64,000 nt of DNA from Eonycteris spelaea (lineage: Eukaryota; Chordata; Mammalia; Chiroptera; Pteropodidae): assembly GCA_003508835.1 (NCBI GenBank), contig PUFA01000181.1, forward strand, positions 1,178,001-1,242,000, in the 5' to 3' direction. The position numbers were made by a program, and so were the translations under genes. Below, piece after piece: positions 1 through 11,934 of the stretch. The notes beneath the pieces were generated by a model, which saw nothing but the letters and a program-made list of their open reading frames with translations, had not been told where the DNA came from and did no database searches. Position 1 is the stretch's first letter. Every line of letters starts with the position of its first letter.

Positions 1-547
1 TCATTTGATATCAGAGAACTTGACCTAAATCCTGGCGTGAAGGAATAAATTATGATTGGTCAAAACTAGTGATAATAATCCTTTTCCCTTTACAGCTAGG
101 GTAGACATGTAACTTAATTAGGCTAAATGAAATGTAAAGAAAGTTTTAGAGTCTGGGATCTTCTTCTCTTGGATAAAAAGAATCTCAAGAGGAGAAATCC
201 CCTTTGTTCTTAATCTTTTTTTTGTTTTCCTGCAAAGAAGAGATGTCTGAAGCTGCAATAGTTATCTTGTGATCCTGAGGTAAAAGCACACAAAAAAAAA
301 TGAATAAAGAGAAAAAACAAGCTAGGTACTTAATGAAAAACACTGAGCTGCTGAATGACTTTGATTAAGACAACAATAAATGTCCTATAGTTAAAGTCAC
401 TCATGTCTAATTTTTTGTTACTTTCAGCTGTGTTTGAATACAATATGTAAAGGTACATAAAAAACTCTTTTTCCTAATAATATTATAAAGTAACAGATTA
501 AAATCTACTTCTAATATTTCTTACATTTCACCTTTTTTTCCCTTCAG
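1..547 (+). other. EFCAB5 intron, 3' part
   Basis: AT-rich sequence with no open frame or recognised repeat. It ends in a pyrimidine-rich tract and AG at 546-547, which I take as the acceptor of the first exon in the window. Confidence 0.5.
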
Positions 548-1101
548 AATTAGACCTGGAGGGCAGCCAGAAATCTCAGCTGGTTCAATAAAGGACTATA
601 ACACTGAGTCTCAAAGAATATGGTGGTAAGAAAACCTGCAAAAGTGATTTTGACTTAGATCAAACTCTCTGGATTCAAAGCTAGAACAACCATGGAAGAA
701 ATCTTTTTGAAGAGTGGAGGCAAGAGCTCAGGCAACACAGAAGAAAAGTATATATAAGGATAATCAGAAGAAAGAACTAGAAAAAAAGCTCAGAAAAACT
801 CCCTAAAGGATAATTTGCCAAAGAGTGGTTAATACTGAAAACATGACACTGAACACTCGTGCATATTTGCTTGACCAAACTTCTACCACTTAGTTCCTGG
901 TGGGAAAAAATGTTAATGCAAGTGGAAAACAAGGACTTTGTGACAGAAATTGATATTCCAATCAAGTTTGATCCAATTATATTTGGGGGAATCTAATAGA
1001 AACAATCCTAATTATACAAAGACTCAGGAATGTCTGTTATCAGAGGAATGAAGAGGGTTACAGAAGACTGAAGATACATGTTCCCAGCACTATCTGCAAA
1101 G
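548..1101 (+). CDS. EFCAB5: EFCAB5 large exon A, frame broken
   Basis: Protein-like stretches follow one another in different frames: EEWRQELRQHRRK near 705-750, NTENMTLNTRAYLLD near 830-875, SSWWEKMLMQVENKDF near 895-945, then TEIDIPIKFDP, then SGMSVIRGMKRVTE near 1025-1070. Each frame change can be explained by a missing base, mostly in a short run, for example near 880-910, 975-1000, 1020, 1068 and the AAAG at 1098-1101. The donor is AAAG/gtatat. If one A is missing there, the last codon joins the first base of the next exon as Arg. The 5' border rests on the acceptor at 547 and the first 100 bases are hard to read, so the exon could start later. In the raw sequence no frame spans the exon. 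Either the consensus has errors or the gene is decayed. Confidence 0.7.
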
Positions 1102-1559
1102 GTATATTTTTTTCATATTATATATTTCAGTTATGATTTCATTGATGAACTCCTATATTGAAAAGAACGTAGAAAATAACAAAATCCACAAACTTAAAAG
1201 GACTTAAAATAAGTAATTTTATAGTTATTCAGAAAGTATTGAGCTACTACTATGTGCTTCACTATAAGGCATTAATGAAGACTAATGAAGTATATTAAAT
1301 AAGTTCCTTGTATTCATGGATTTAGTTGTCTCACTAGGATCCCAGTATATATTCATTTATTCTTTGTCTCCCTGCACTGGAAAATAAGGTATATGAAAGT
1401 AGAGACTTTTTAAAAATTTAACTTTTCAGATAGGCAACATATTTACCTGGTTCAAAAGCCAAAACATATAGAGTTATACAGGGAAAAGTTTTCCATTCTT
1501 ATCTTTCATCTACCCAATACTCTCCCTCTGCCATAAATAATTACTGTTCTAATTACATT

Positions 1560-2065
1560 GGCTATTACCTCCAAATCAACGTTAAATGATAGTGGTGATA
1601 TATTCGTCCTTATCTTATTTATGACTTTAAGTAGAAATGATTTTCTATTACTGCTTTAACATGAACAGTTATATATCTATATCTATATCTATATCTATAT
1701 CTATATCTATATCTATATCTATATCTATATCTACTATATATTACTACCATAACTAAATATATGTATATTACTACCATAACTAAATATTTGAAAAATATTT
1801 ATATTTTATCACATTAAGAAAAATGCACCTAGTTTCTATCTCATAGAGTGATTTTTAAAATTCAAGAATAATTGTCAATTTTGTCAAATGCTTTCTCAGC
1901 ACATATGGAGATGATCATTTGATTTTCACCCTAGATTCATTAACAATGAACTTTATTAATAGATTTTCTAATGTTGAGGTATTCTGTAATTTCTGAAACA
2001 AATCCAACTTAGTTGCTATATATTTGGTTATGTTGCAATATGTTTTCTACTGGTAAGACAGAATA
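1560..2065 (-). repeat. Old L1 ORF2 fragment, antisense
   Basis: Read on the minus strand this resembles the L1 reverse-transcriptase region (the stretch around 1880-2060 about the ten-base landmark ctttctcagc). It is interrupted by an (ATCTAT)n expansion. Diverged and without an open frame. Confidence 0.5.
1670..1738. repeat. (ATCTAT)n microsatellite
   Basis: About eleven copies of a hexamer, followed at once by an imperfect tandem duplication (about 27-bp period) of a unit containing ttactaccataactaaat (1741-1790). Confidence 0.9.
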
Positions 2066-2103
2066 AATATTTATTTCTTTCCTTTTAATTCCAGGTTTTC
2101 AGA

Positions 2104-2104
2104 A

Positions 2105-2148
<44 letters not shown>

Positions 2149-2150
2149 AT
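2104..2150. repeat. (TATC)n microsatellite
   Basis: About eleven uninterrupted copies of TATC. Confidence 0.95.
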
Positions 2151-2879
2151 CAACAGTCAATGCCAGTGACAACAAATGATTTTTCCCCTTTGGGGGAAGG
2201 GTTCTTTTTTGAGTATCATTATGGACACATGGATTTTAATATACATTCAATGTTTAATCTAGTATAGTCATATTTTTTCTTTTTGATGCTCAACTTGATC
2301 CAACTTTGGTTCCTATGTTCTGATATTACTCCTCTAGTCTTGGAAGCTTCATATATATTTTTAAGGATTCTTAATTCCTTTTAATGAGGATCACTCATCT
2401 GGGAGCTAGGAATGCTCGTAATATTGTACTGTCATTTCTTCTAGGCTTTCGTGACTAACGAATATAATTTTAAAAGATAATGAGTTTGTATTAATCATTT
2501 CATATCAAATGCAATGTTTCAAGGTTTTACCTAATTCCTTGATTTTATATTTGTATCTTTATTTATTACACTGAAAATATTGATTCCTAATAAAATTGAC
2601 AGAATTACTTCTTTATCCTACAATTTATGTAAAATGCCTTTAAAATAATAATACTAAATAAGGTTTTATATTTATTTTCAGCTTTTTGTCCATATACTAT
2701 ATCCTATTAAATATGTGTATAAAAAATGAAACCATTCAAAAACTAAAAGAAAACCAGGGATTAAATTCTTTTACAACCAGAAAAAAAGCCTTTTGAACCA
2801 TGACTCAAAATCATGAAAATATTGATAAATTTGATAAATTTAACTGGAAAATAGGAGTCAGAACTACTTGATTCTGCTG

Positions 2880-3125
2880 TTGTATAAAAGTAGCCATAGA
2901 CAATATATAAATGAATAAGCATGGCCATGTTCTAATAAAACTTTATTTATGGATACTAAAATTTGAATTTCTTGAATTCCAACATGCCACAAAGTATTAT
3001 TCTTATTTTTATTTTTAAAAACTACTTAAAAATGTAACAACTAATTTTAACTTTTGAGTTGTACAAAACCAGACAGCAAGCCAGATTTGGCCCCTAGAAT
3101 GTAGAATCTGATCCCTGGTCTAGAT
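2880..3125. mobile_element. MER-type DNA transposon relic
   Basis: The parts catggccatgttctaataa, actttattta and gccagatttggcccctag match a common mammalian non-autonomous DNA transposon that I recognise but cannot name with certainty. Copy is interrupted by AT-rich filler. Confidence 0.4.
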
Positions 3126-4315
3126 CAAGTCTAGTATCTGTTTGGCCTCTTCCAAACCTAAAAAAAAACAAATAAGGCACTTTGAATCTCTGATTCTCTT
3201 CCTGAATCTTCGTATTTTCCTTTAATATCTTCTGGCATGGATACATAAACTAAAATTTATAAAGGAATCTAAAATTCTTCGTGACTTGTTTTAGTATCAT
3301 TCCTATAAGGTAAGCAACTAATTAGAAGCTTAGAATGATAATTCTTTTGAAATAAAGTATATATGTTCCTCAGAATAAACTAAGTGTGTTGTTGCCTACC
3401 AATAATATCAGAAGCGAATCAATTTCTAATCTGAGTCAGAACCTCGAAGAATGTATTTAAAACAAGAATCACAGGAGGTTTTTATGGACACTAAAGTTTC
3501 AAGACCAATCATTTAGCAAAACCAAATTAAGTGAGTTTTAATACTAGTGAAAAGTTCTGACAGCAGCAGGGAGCAGTGTCATTAAATTTAATAAATAACT
3601 TAAAGAATATTTCTGTTCACCAACTGTTCTTGCAGAGTAATAAACCAAATTTGCACTTAGATCTATTTCCATTTTTTTAAAAAACTTAAAATTTAGTAAC
3701 TGGTGTCAAGGCTATAAATCAACATATTGATAAATCCTTTCTCCTGTTAGGGATATGTAAATCTCAGTCAGTACATAAAACTCTAGGCACTTATTAATCT
3801 CTATAGTAAGAATAGTTATAGGCACAATAGAACTTTGGTCTAGGATCCATTGGCAACCAATAGCATGACACAAGAGGATTAGTTTATTTCCCTGATGTTT
3901 CTTGAACTAGGAGTTTGAACAGTTAGGGTCATTTGAGGTTTGCTAAGAGCCCTAGTTTCTATAGGAGGAATACTGTTGTAGGAAGTTTATGAAAGAGTTA
4001 AAGTAATCAAAGATACTTTCTTTGCCTGGATTGTCAGGATTAGGACTCCATCTCTTTCTGGCAATAATCCAAGATCTGTGTCAACATGTGACAATGTCAG
4101 ACTTTTGTAGAATATTCAGAAATCCTAGGGATGCTTTACAACAGCACAACATCTATTGACTTAAAGCTTGGATATCCAGCATCTTAGCAAAAACAGTCCT
4201 GCTTTTAAATCTTCTGAACTATATCACTGTATTGTTCTCAATTCATTAGAGAGCTTTGGAAAATTATTTTGGGAATGAGAGTTTTCCTTATTTATTTTCA
4301 AGAAAAAAGGCAAAA

Positions 4316-4317
<2 letters not shown>

Positions 4318-4361
<44 letters not shown>
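4318..4361. repeat. (GT)n microsatellite
   Basis: About 22 GT dinucleotides without interruption. An apparent short reading frame starting in it (Cys-Val repeats) is an artefact of the repeat. Confidence 0.97.
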
Positions 4362-4362
<1 letters not shown>

Positions 4363-5529
4363 AAGACTTTATCTTCTAGGGATAATGTTAAAATGTTCAT
4401 TTGCCAGAACCTGATTCAAAGTTTTCAATTGTCTGCTTCCCAGCACAAAAAAAGGTTCATCTCTGTTTGGTATCTAAGGATAATAGATAGAGAAGACATT
4501 TCTTATTAATTTGGAACAATTTTTATGGTAGTAACCACTTATCGGAAAAATGAAATATTTCTGCTGTTTTTGTTTTATCTGTGAAATATATTTTTACTGC
4601 TTTTCATTAGTGTTTCTAGAAGATTAAGGTATAAAATTGAAGTGGTTAGGTTTGTATCATTTTGCTTTTTTTCATATATATTTTTAGCATCTTTCTTTTG
4701 GTATTTTTTCTCTCTGACTCTTGATTACTTCAATGCATGAGAACACATCTTCTATAAGTCACTGCTGCCTTGTGAATTAATAATGAAATAATTTGCTATT
4801 AAAATAGGGTTACAAATTTTCAGTAGATTGATTATGGTGATGGTTAGACATATTTATATATGTGTGCTGAAATTTGTATACCTATGCACCCAGAAGGTCA
4901 ATTTTGCTGTATGATATTTCCAAAAATAAAAACATTTAAACAGTAAACAAAAAGTATTATAGAAAATGATTACTAATGTTAGAATTTCACACAATTCCAG
5001 AGAAGTGGGGCCTATTATACTATAAATTTCCTTTCTTTTCTCCAGAGTCCTGATACACAGTCCTAATCCTAGAATGAAAGTTCAAATGAACCATGAATTA
5101 GATCTAAGAAACCCAAGTCAAAAACTTAGATCTTTTCCTGTATGGCAATTATAGTGATGAATAACTAATTCTGGCTTGGTAATGATCTCTGATCTCTACA
5201 TCTTTTACTTATTTCATAATCACTATGTATCTGTGATGTACCCTGAGGTATCTTTTGGGCATTTTCCTTTGACTACTCTTTATCAGCCTTATGGACTAAT
5301 CATGTAACATTTAATCTGTGATGAGAAAGAATCACAAAGAAATATTCCGTGGAATTACTTTCTCTATCACAGCTACATAAAAAAGAAAAATAAGTCAGTA
5401 TAAATGCTCAAGTATTAAGGAAATACAAACCGAGTAAAAGCTAAAAGGGAAAGAGACACATGTTTTTCTTCAATGTAAAACCTTTTAGGATAAAGATCTA
5501 AATCCTTAACTAAGTCATAAGACCTCCCT

Positions 5530-5790
5530 TGTATGACTTGATCCCTGACTTTCTTTTTAGCCCTGGCTTCTGCCTCTCTCCTCACCCTCTCTACTCCAAA
5601 CACACAGGATTTCTTTCAGTTCTTCAAACATACTACGCTTCTTTCTACCTCAGGATTTTTATATATGCTATTCCTTCTGCCTCTATCACTCTTCTTCCTG
5701 ATATGATAAATGTTCTTCATCATTTTTTAAAATTCTAAATAGTTCTAATTATTTATCTGTTCAAATATCATTGATTAACCAGTAGCTGAG
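5530..5790. repeat. L2 LINE fragment
   Basis: Pyrimidine-rich stretch with landmarks such as tctgcctctctcctcaccct and tacctcaggatttttatata, followed by a ccttctgcctctatcactct motif, typical of the L2 3' region. Diverged; borders approximate. Confidence 0.5.
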
Positions 5791-6529
5791 ACTTTTCTTA
5801 AGTCATTACATTTATGTTTGGAATCTCATTTCATAAGATATATGTTGAATAAACAAAAATAAAAATAAAAATTAAGTATAATAATTAAATGGACACATGT
5901 GATATATGGATTTTTATAAGAATACTCATTACAGGAATAAAATGGATGTGCAAGAAGTCCTGTTTAGCTTTGTGAAATTAAGACCACCAGAGCTTAAAAA
6001 CGAAAACTGAGTTTATTAACTTTTCAGGCAAGGGATTATATCCCAGTGAAGAATTCACTGAAATCACTGTTAAAGAGGAAAATTAAGGGGTTTTTAAGCA
6101 TTAGGAAGGGAACTTCATAATAGTTATACTTATAATATCTGGTAACTATCATACTGTATAGGACAGAGTGAGTCCATAGGTTTCTACATGATTGATTTTA
6201 AAAAGTCCCATTGTTTAACAGTCAAGAAAGAGTCTTCATTTAGTTCCAGTAATGGTGTGATATACACAGGTCACTCAAAGTTCATGATCAATTATCCATC
6301 TACTTAGGCTAGTTAGAACTATTTTTGATGAAATACCAGTTTTGACATAATTTAGGCAAATGCTGCTCTAAATGGAAGATTTTTCTTGTACAGCTTGAAT
6401 GGATAGATGGAATTTGGATTGTCACAACTAGGGTAGGGAAATATTTTTACTTTTATTCTTTAATCAGTTAGATTTATACTATACTTTTCTTTTAAAGATA
6501 TCAAAACACTTGTTAAGATAGGGAACTTT

Positions 6530-6910
6530 TATTAGTTAGCTTTTGCTGCATAACAAGATACCTCAAAACTTAGTGGCTTAAAGTGATAATCATGTATTTG
6601 CTCATGATTTTGTGGGTTGGTAACTTTGGGCTGGGTTTATGGCTCATCTCTGATCCATATGGTATCTGTCGGACTTACTTATGCATTGCAATAAGATGTC
6701 AATTGATAGCCTTGATCACTTGTCTATTAATCACTTGTTTGTAAAAGCAATAGATGTAACTGGGTCATCATCCAGAAGGCTAGCCTAGGCTCATTTCCAG
6801 GGTGGTGGTGGAAGGGGTCCTAAGTTCAATCAAAGAGGTCAAGCCCCAATGTTCAAGCACTTTCTTTTCTTCTTTCTTCCCAGTTTTATTGTAGTATAAT
6901 TGATAGCACT
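6530..6910. repeat. Old L1M-type 3' end fragments
   Basis: The stretch beginning ttagttagcttttgctgcat and the phrase cttagtggcttaaa belong to the widespread L1M 3'-end family. At 6873-6910 a second scrap, cagttttattgtagtataat, matches the start of an antisense L1 3' end. Borders approximate. Confidence 0.45.
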
Positions 6911-7574
6911 TTTCAACCTCTATCATGTTTGTTAATGGTCCATTGGCCAAAGCAAGTCATATGGCCACAACCAGACACAAGGGTGCATAAATGGACTCCA
7001 CCTCTTGATGGGATGAAATGCAAAGTTATATTCCATACAAATAGACATGCATACAGAAAGGGAAAGAATTCGTGACCATTTTTGCATTTTACCACACTGG
7101 AGTTTTTCCTCCTTCTCAGTCTCCTTAAATGTGGGTTAATACTTATATTTATACAGTGTTGAATAGGTTGTGCCTACTCAACACTGACCAAAATTAAGAG
7201 TTTTGGATATTATGGAATTCTGTTGATTGATGTGGATATCTACATAAGATAATGGAGACCACAGAAATTTTATTCATTCTTTGAATGAGTTACATCATCT
7301 ATTTTAAATCTATTTAGATTATATTTGGAGTCTCATGTACAGTGGCCCCGAAGCACAAAACTAGGTTTTTTTCCTAAATGTGAACATTAATAAGTGGAAG
7401 GAAATGATGTCTGAGCTGAGACCTAAAAGATGTGGAAGATCTAGTCAAGCGACGAGAGGAATAAAAGTATTTCAAGCAGATGGAAATATGACAGAAACCC
7501 AATTTTTTAAATCTATTTTTGTGTTGCAGTGATCAATACACATGAGAATCTGGAGACACCCAGTACTTACTATA

Positions 7575-7715
7575 CAATATTGTTTACTTATCTGTTCTGC
7601 ATTGGACCCTAAGCTTTATAATGGCAGAATTCATTGTAGGTGACCAATAAATGTTTGTGTAATGAGTGTAATGAGTGAATAAGTGACTTAGTGAGCAAGT
7701 GAGTGAATGAATGAA
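7575..7715 (+). repeat. L2 LINE 3' end
   Basis: The motif gaccaataaatgtttgtgta followed by a GTGAATGAATGAAT-like tail is the classic L2 3' terminus, preceded by the usual counterpart of its upstream block. Confidence 0.6.
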
Positions 7716-7789
7716 TAATGAGAAAAAAACTAGAAGAAAGACAGATACAGAATAGAGAGTCATGCAGGAATGAAGACAGAAATTAAGGA

Positions 7790-7895
7790 GAATGTATAGA
7801 GAGAGGAAAAGAGGGGAAAAGGAGAGAAGGAGAGAAAGAGAAGGAGAGCGAGAGGAAGATAAAGCAGCAGAAAGAGAAAGAGTAGGGGAAGAACA
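7790..7895. repeat. Purine-rich (GA) tract
   Basis: About 100 bases almost only A and G on the + strand. A minus-strand frame across it (7760-7975, Leu/Phe/Ser-rich) is a composition artefact. Confidence 0.8.
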
Positions 7896-8147
7896 GAAGG
7901 AGAGCCAGCATAGGAAGGGACTGGAGGCTCTGAGAGGTTTGGCTGCTTAGCAGTTTTACCAGAGGAACTTAGCACTTCCTTTGAAGCACTAATTAATCCT
8001 TCCAGCAGTTCAGAAACAGGCCCTTCTACATTATTAAACCACTTGCTTGTTTTTAGTTTTCAAGCTTCAAAGTTTATTTTTGAAGGCATATTTTCCTGGA
8101 GAATTTCAAAGGCTTTTTATGGGCCTGAAGTAATGACTTAGATTGTA

Positions 8148-8172
8148 GTTGTTGTTGTTATTGTTGTTGTTT
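8148..8172. repeat. (GTT)n microsatellite
   Basis: Eight GTT-like triplets with one interruption. Confidence 0.85.
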
Positions 8173-8584
8173 GGATTATTAAAGGTATCCAATTTACCAG
8201 CACTTACTGAAAATTTATTTTCATTTTAAAATCTGTCAGACTGTCCTAGATTTTCTTCTCTGAAAGATGAAGAACTGTCTCAAACATTATTGGAAACTTG
8301 TATTTGAAAGCAGAAGCTATTTTTATTATTCTGAGACATTTTAAAATAAAAATTTAAGCTATTTTTATTATTCTGAGAATCAAAACAGTTTGAGGGTTTG
8401 GAAGTCCTAACAGGGATGATGAACATAGGCACAATTGAAATTACAGGTTTTTCCACATTTTCTAGCTGAGTGATATGGCTCTGCCTGAGTACAAATACAA
8501 CTATAATGCTTAGGGGCTTTCAATGTATTTGACTCTGTCCAGACTAAAGAAATTGGCAATATATAGTCCTAGACAGAAATCAAA

Positions 8585-8668
8585 AGTTTGGTCCAAGGCA
8601 TCAGAATTACCTGAGATACTTGTTATAAACACAGCTTTCAGGATCCTACCCTAGACCTTGAATCAGTT
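8585..8668. mobile_element. MER5A-like fragment (hAT-Charlie)
   Basis: Landmark ggcatcagaattacctgaga followed by a diverged TTGTTA...CACAG block matches one half of MER5A. Truncated. Confidence 0.5.
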
Positions 8669-8984
8669 TTTCCACGTGATTGCTATGTCCATGGAAGAGA
8701 GAAGCACACCACTAAGACCTTAGTGCATTCAACTTTGCTTTTAGTATATAAGTGGCAACATCTAGGACTATTCTTAGTACTCCCTAAGTATAGTATTTAG
8801 TTGGGTAAAATAAGCACACCTATAAAAAAGTCAAATAATAGTAGCAGGTAGTCTATAATTAATGTGCTGCAGGCTTGAATCAAGGACAATTTCATAGAGA
8901 AAAGACAGGTACAAAGTTTATACGAGCTTCTGAATTCTTGTAGTTTGACATTTGAACAATTTGAATCAAATCCAGTGGTCTTAA

Positions 8985-9173
<189 letters not shown>

Positions 9174-9616
9174 TAGTGGTGGGTATCTGTGAAGGGCAGG
9201 TGGGGTGGGCAATAAGAGGGTGATTGCTAGAATACTAAGTGAAATGCTTAAAGCCTTCCTCTAAATTTTCAGTCCTGCTGAGGTAAATTAGTTCTTGATA
9301 TATCTAGTCCATGAGAGTAGATTTCTTCAATTTCCTTTTGAGGATTTATTTTTAAATATACCTAATATTCTAAAGTATTGACTGTGGTTGGGTTCCCTAA
9401 ACTCTTTATTACAGATAGCTTTCATTTGTTTGTTTCTTTGTTTTTTATATGCTTGTGACTAATTACTTCTCTGGGCTAAGAGGCCATGTCTCTTAGTTCC
9501 AGAAAATACCTTTACACTCTAATAAGATTTAAATATTTTCTCTTAGGTAAATGTAGATATGAGAATACTCACTGGTTAGATAAAATGACAAGCATTTTTG
9601 ATTCAAAGTGAATTAT

Positions 9617-9974
9617 TAAAAATAGACCAAGAATCAGACAGAAAAAGTTGAGAACCATATGATTTTACTTATATGTGGGATATAAAACTGAAAGCAACGA
9701 ATGAACAAGACAAACAGAGACTCATGGGCACCAACAATAGTTTAGTGGTTACCAGAAGGAGGGAGAAGTGGGGGAAGATAGATAAGGGTACAGGGATCAA
9801 ATATCTGGTGACAGAAGGAATTTAACTTTAGGTGGTAAAATAAACATGATACAATATACATATGATGTATTATTATACACTTGAAACCTATATAATTTTA
9901 TTAAACAATGTGACCCCAATACATTTAATGAAAAAATTAAAATTAAAAAAATAAAATCAATAAAAATAGACCAA
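9617..9974. repeat. 14-bp target-site duplication pair
   Basis: Exact direct repeats (taaaaatagaccaa) at 9617-9630 and 9961-9974 bound the short L1. Preservation of both copies suggests a fairly recent insertion. Confidence 0.9.
9631..9960 (+). mobile_element. 5'-truncated L1 3' end with perfect TSD
   Basis: A 330-bp L1 3' terminus: the Zn-less tail of the element from a region equivalent to tgattttacttatatgtggg to an A-rich end. The 14-bp sequence taaaaatagaccaa occurs exactly at 9617-9630 and 9961-9974, so this is one target-primed insertion. Confidence 0.9.
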
Positions 9975-10203
9975 AGAAGACAAGCCACAGATTGGGAAAA
10001 AATATTTCCAAAATACATATCTGATAAAGGACTATTTGAAATATACAAAGAACTTTTAAAATTCAACAATAAGGAAATGAACAACAGATTAAAAAATGGG
10101 CAAAAGACCTGAATAGACGGTTCTCCAAAGGTAGCAAATAAACATATGAAAAAAATGCTCCATATATATTATCAGGGAAATGCAAATTAAAGCAACAGTG
10201 AAG
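9975..10203 (+). repeat. Old L1 ORF2 fragment, left part
   Basis: L1 ORF2 3' sequence (aaaaatgggcaaaagacctg, then gaaatgcaaattaaagcaac) stops at the start of L1 copy A. The continuation (agataccactactcacctac onward) is at about 17430, so a single old L1 was split by later insertions. Confidence 0.75.
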
Positions 10204-11930
10204 TTGATAAGATGGCGGAGTAGGTAAATGCTGTGCTTGCCTCCGCCCATGACCACATAAAAAGTACAACTAAATTATAGAAAAATCAACCTGAAGAACC
10301 TGAAGACTAGCTGAATAGAAGTCCTATAACTAATGATATAAAGAAGAAGCCCCATTGAGACTTGTAGAAGGGACAGAGATGTGAAACGAGATGGTTCCAT
10401 ATCCACGTGTCGTGGTTGAGAATAGGGAGGGATATCTCAGTGGCAGAGATATCCAAGCCCCACACCAGGCTCCCATGCCTAGAGCACCAATGCTGAGAGG
10501 AGGAGCCCCCACAACATCTGGTTGTAAAAAAAAAGCAGTAGGAAGTCTTTCTTTCTGAGTGAGGCAGAAGGTTGCTGGAAATCCAGATGTCCCCTTTGAG
10601 GGCTTACACAGACTCTCTCACTCCCAGGCATTCATCCTGAGCTCCGGCAGAAGGATAACAGCTCAGAAGGCACCAGAGACAAATAGGGAGAAATGGAGTT
10701 GTGTGGCTTCAGGGTGAGAGTTGGATGGATGGCCACCATTATCCCTGTGTTGAGTTCTTTTGCTGTGTAGCCTATAGGGTGGGCACCATCTTTCCTATGT
10801 TGAGTCCTCCCCCAACAGGGACAAATCTGAATCTGAATGTATCTGGCGAAATCTTCTCTTTCTAACCTGGTGACTCCGTGGGACCCTCCCCTACCCAACT
10901 CGCCAACTGCCAGAGGTACTTCTAGTGATGGGCAGCCAGCCCTGCCCTGTGCACCGTGCACCATGCACTGTGGGAAGCTCTTTCAGCTGCAAGCAGTTGG
11001 CTTCGGCTTGTATACTGCTGGAGGCACTTATGGTGCTGGGCATCCAGTCCTGGCCCACCCTGCAATCTTTCTTGGACAACTCTAGGGGGTCCATGTGCCC
11101 CAGGCAGGTGATGGCCTCAGTGTGTTTGGTGTGCTCTGAGCCTTTTGCTGAATGGCCCTAGGCTTAGCACAGGTGCAAAACCTGAATCTGCGTTAACTTG
11201 ATGAACACCACTTGCCCCATCCTGGTGACTCCCTGATGCCCTGCCTCACCCAACTCGAGTACTGTCCAAGGCTCTTTTAGTGGCTGAGCCTTACGGGCAG
11301 CCAGCAGGTAGTGGCAAGCCTTAGGGTACCCTGGGCCTGGTGCTGGTGGCAGCTGACCTCAGTTTGTAGCATGGCTTATCCCATGTTCCTCCAGATCTAG
11401 CACAGGCCATGTCCAACTGCAGATCACTTTGTAGCTACTACCAGCCAGCCCCGGGCTGGACATAGGTAGTGGCTGACCTTGGCCTGCATGAGAGTCCCTT
11501 CCAAGAGACCTGAGAACCAAAGACCAGCTTCAGACCACAACAGAGCACCACCTGATTAGCCCCTCAAGTGGCACACCCAAAGGGTGGTCTCAGCAAGCAC
11601 CAGAACTGGGGCAAATTCCATTCCATTGAGTCAGCTCTTGCAGAGTAGTTTGTATGCTGTGGGCATGTCCACTTCTCACAGCCAGTCAGACTGAGGGTCA
11701 ATCCTGTCCACTGACATGCCAATAGCAATCAAGGCTTAACTACAACAAGAGGGCACACACAACCCACACAAGGGACACTCCTGGAACACCCGGCTCAGGT
11801 GTCATTGGGCTTCACAGGGCACCTATGACATAAAGCCAATCTGCCAAGACTGGGAGACATAGCAAATCTACCTAATACATAGAAACAAACACATAGAGGC
11901 AGCCAAATTGAGGAAACAAAGAAACATGTT
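10204..11930 (+). promoter_or_regulatory. L1 copy A 5' UTR (internal promoter region)
   Basis: Markedly richer in G and C than its AT-rich surroundings. It has internal duplication: blocks around 10860-10945 and 11215-11300 share a gactccctg-like segment, an acccaactcg block and a gggcagccagc segment. L1 5' UTRs drive transcription of the element; activity here is unknown. Confidence 0.6.
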
Positions 11931-11934
11931 CTAA

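Noticed and set aside
548..625. A separate 78-nt exon ending at ATATGGTG/gtaaga
   Set aside because: It has good-looking splice signals and a 26-codon frame, but joining it to exon B creates an immediate TGA, while coding-like sequence continues past 625 to 1101.
4321..4509. Open reading frame starting with Cys-Val repeats
   Set aside because: Translation of a (GT)n microsatellite running into intron sequence; no coding signal.
7760..7975. 71-codon minus-strand Leu-rich frame resembling a membrane protein
   Set aside because: Antisense of a purine-only tract.
10632..11161. Overlapping open frames on both strands
   Set aside because: They fall in the GC-rich L1 5' UTR, where few stops occur by composition.
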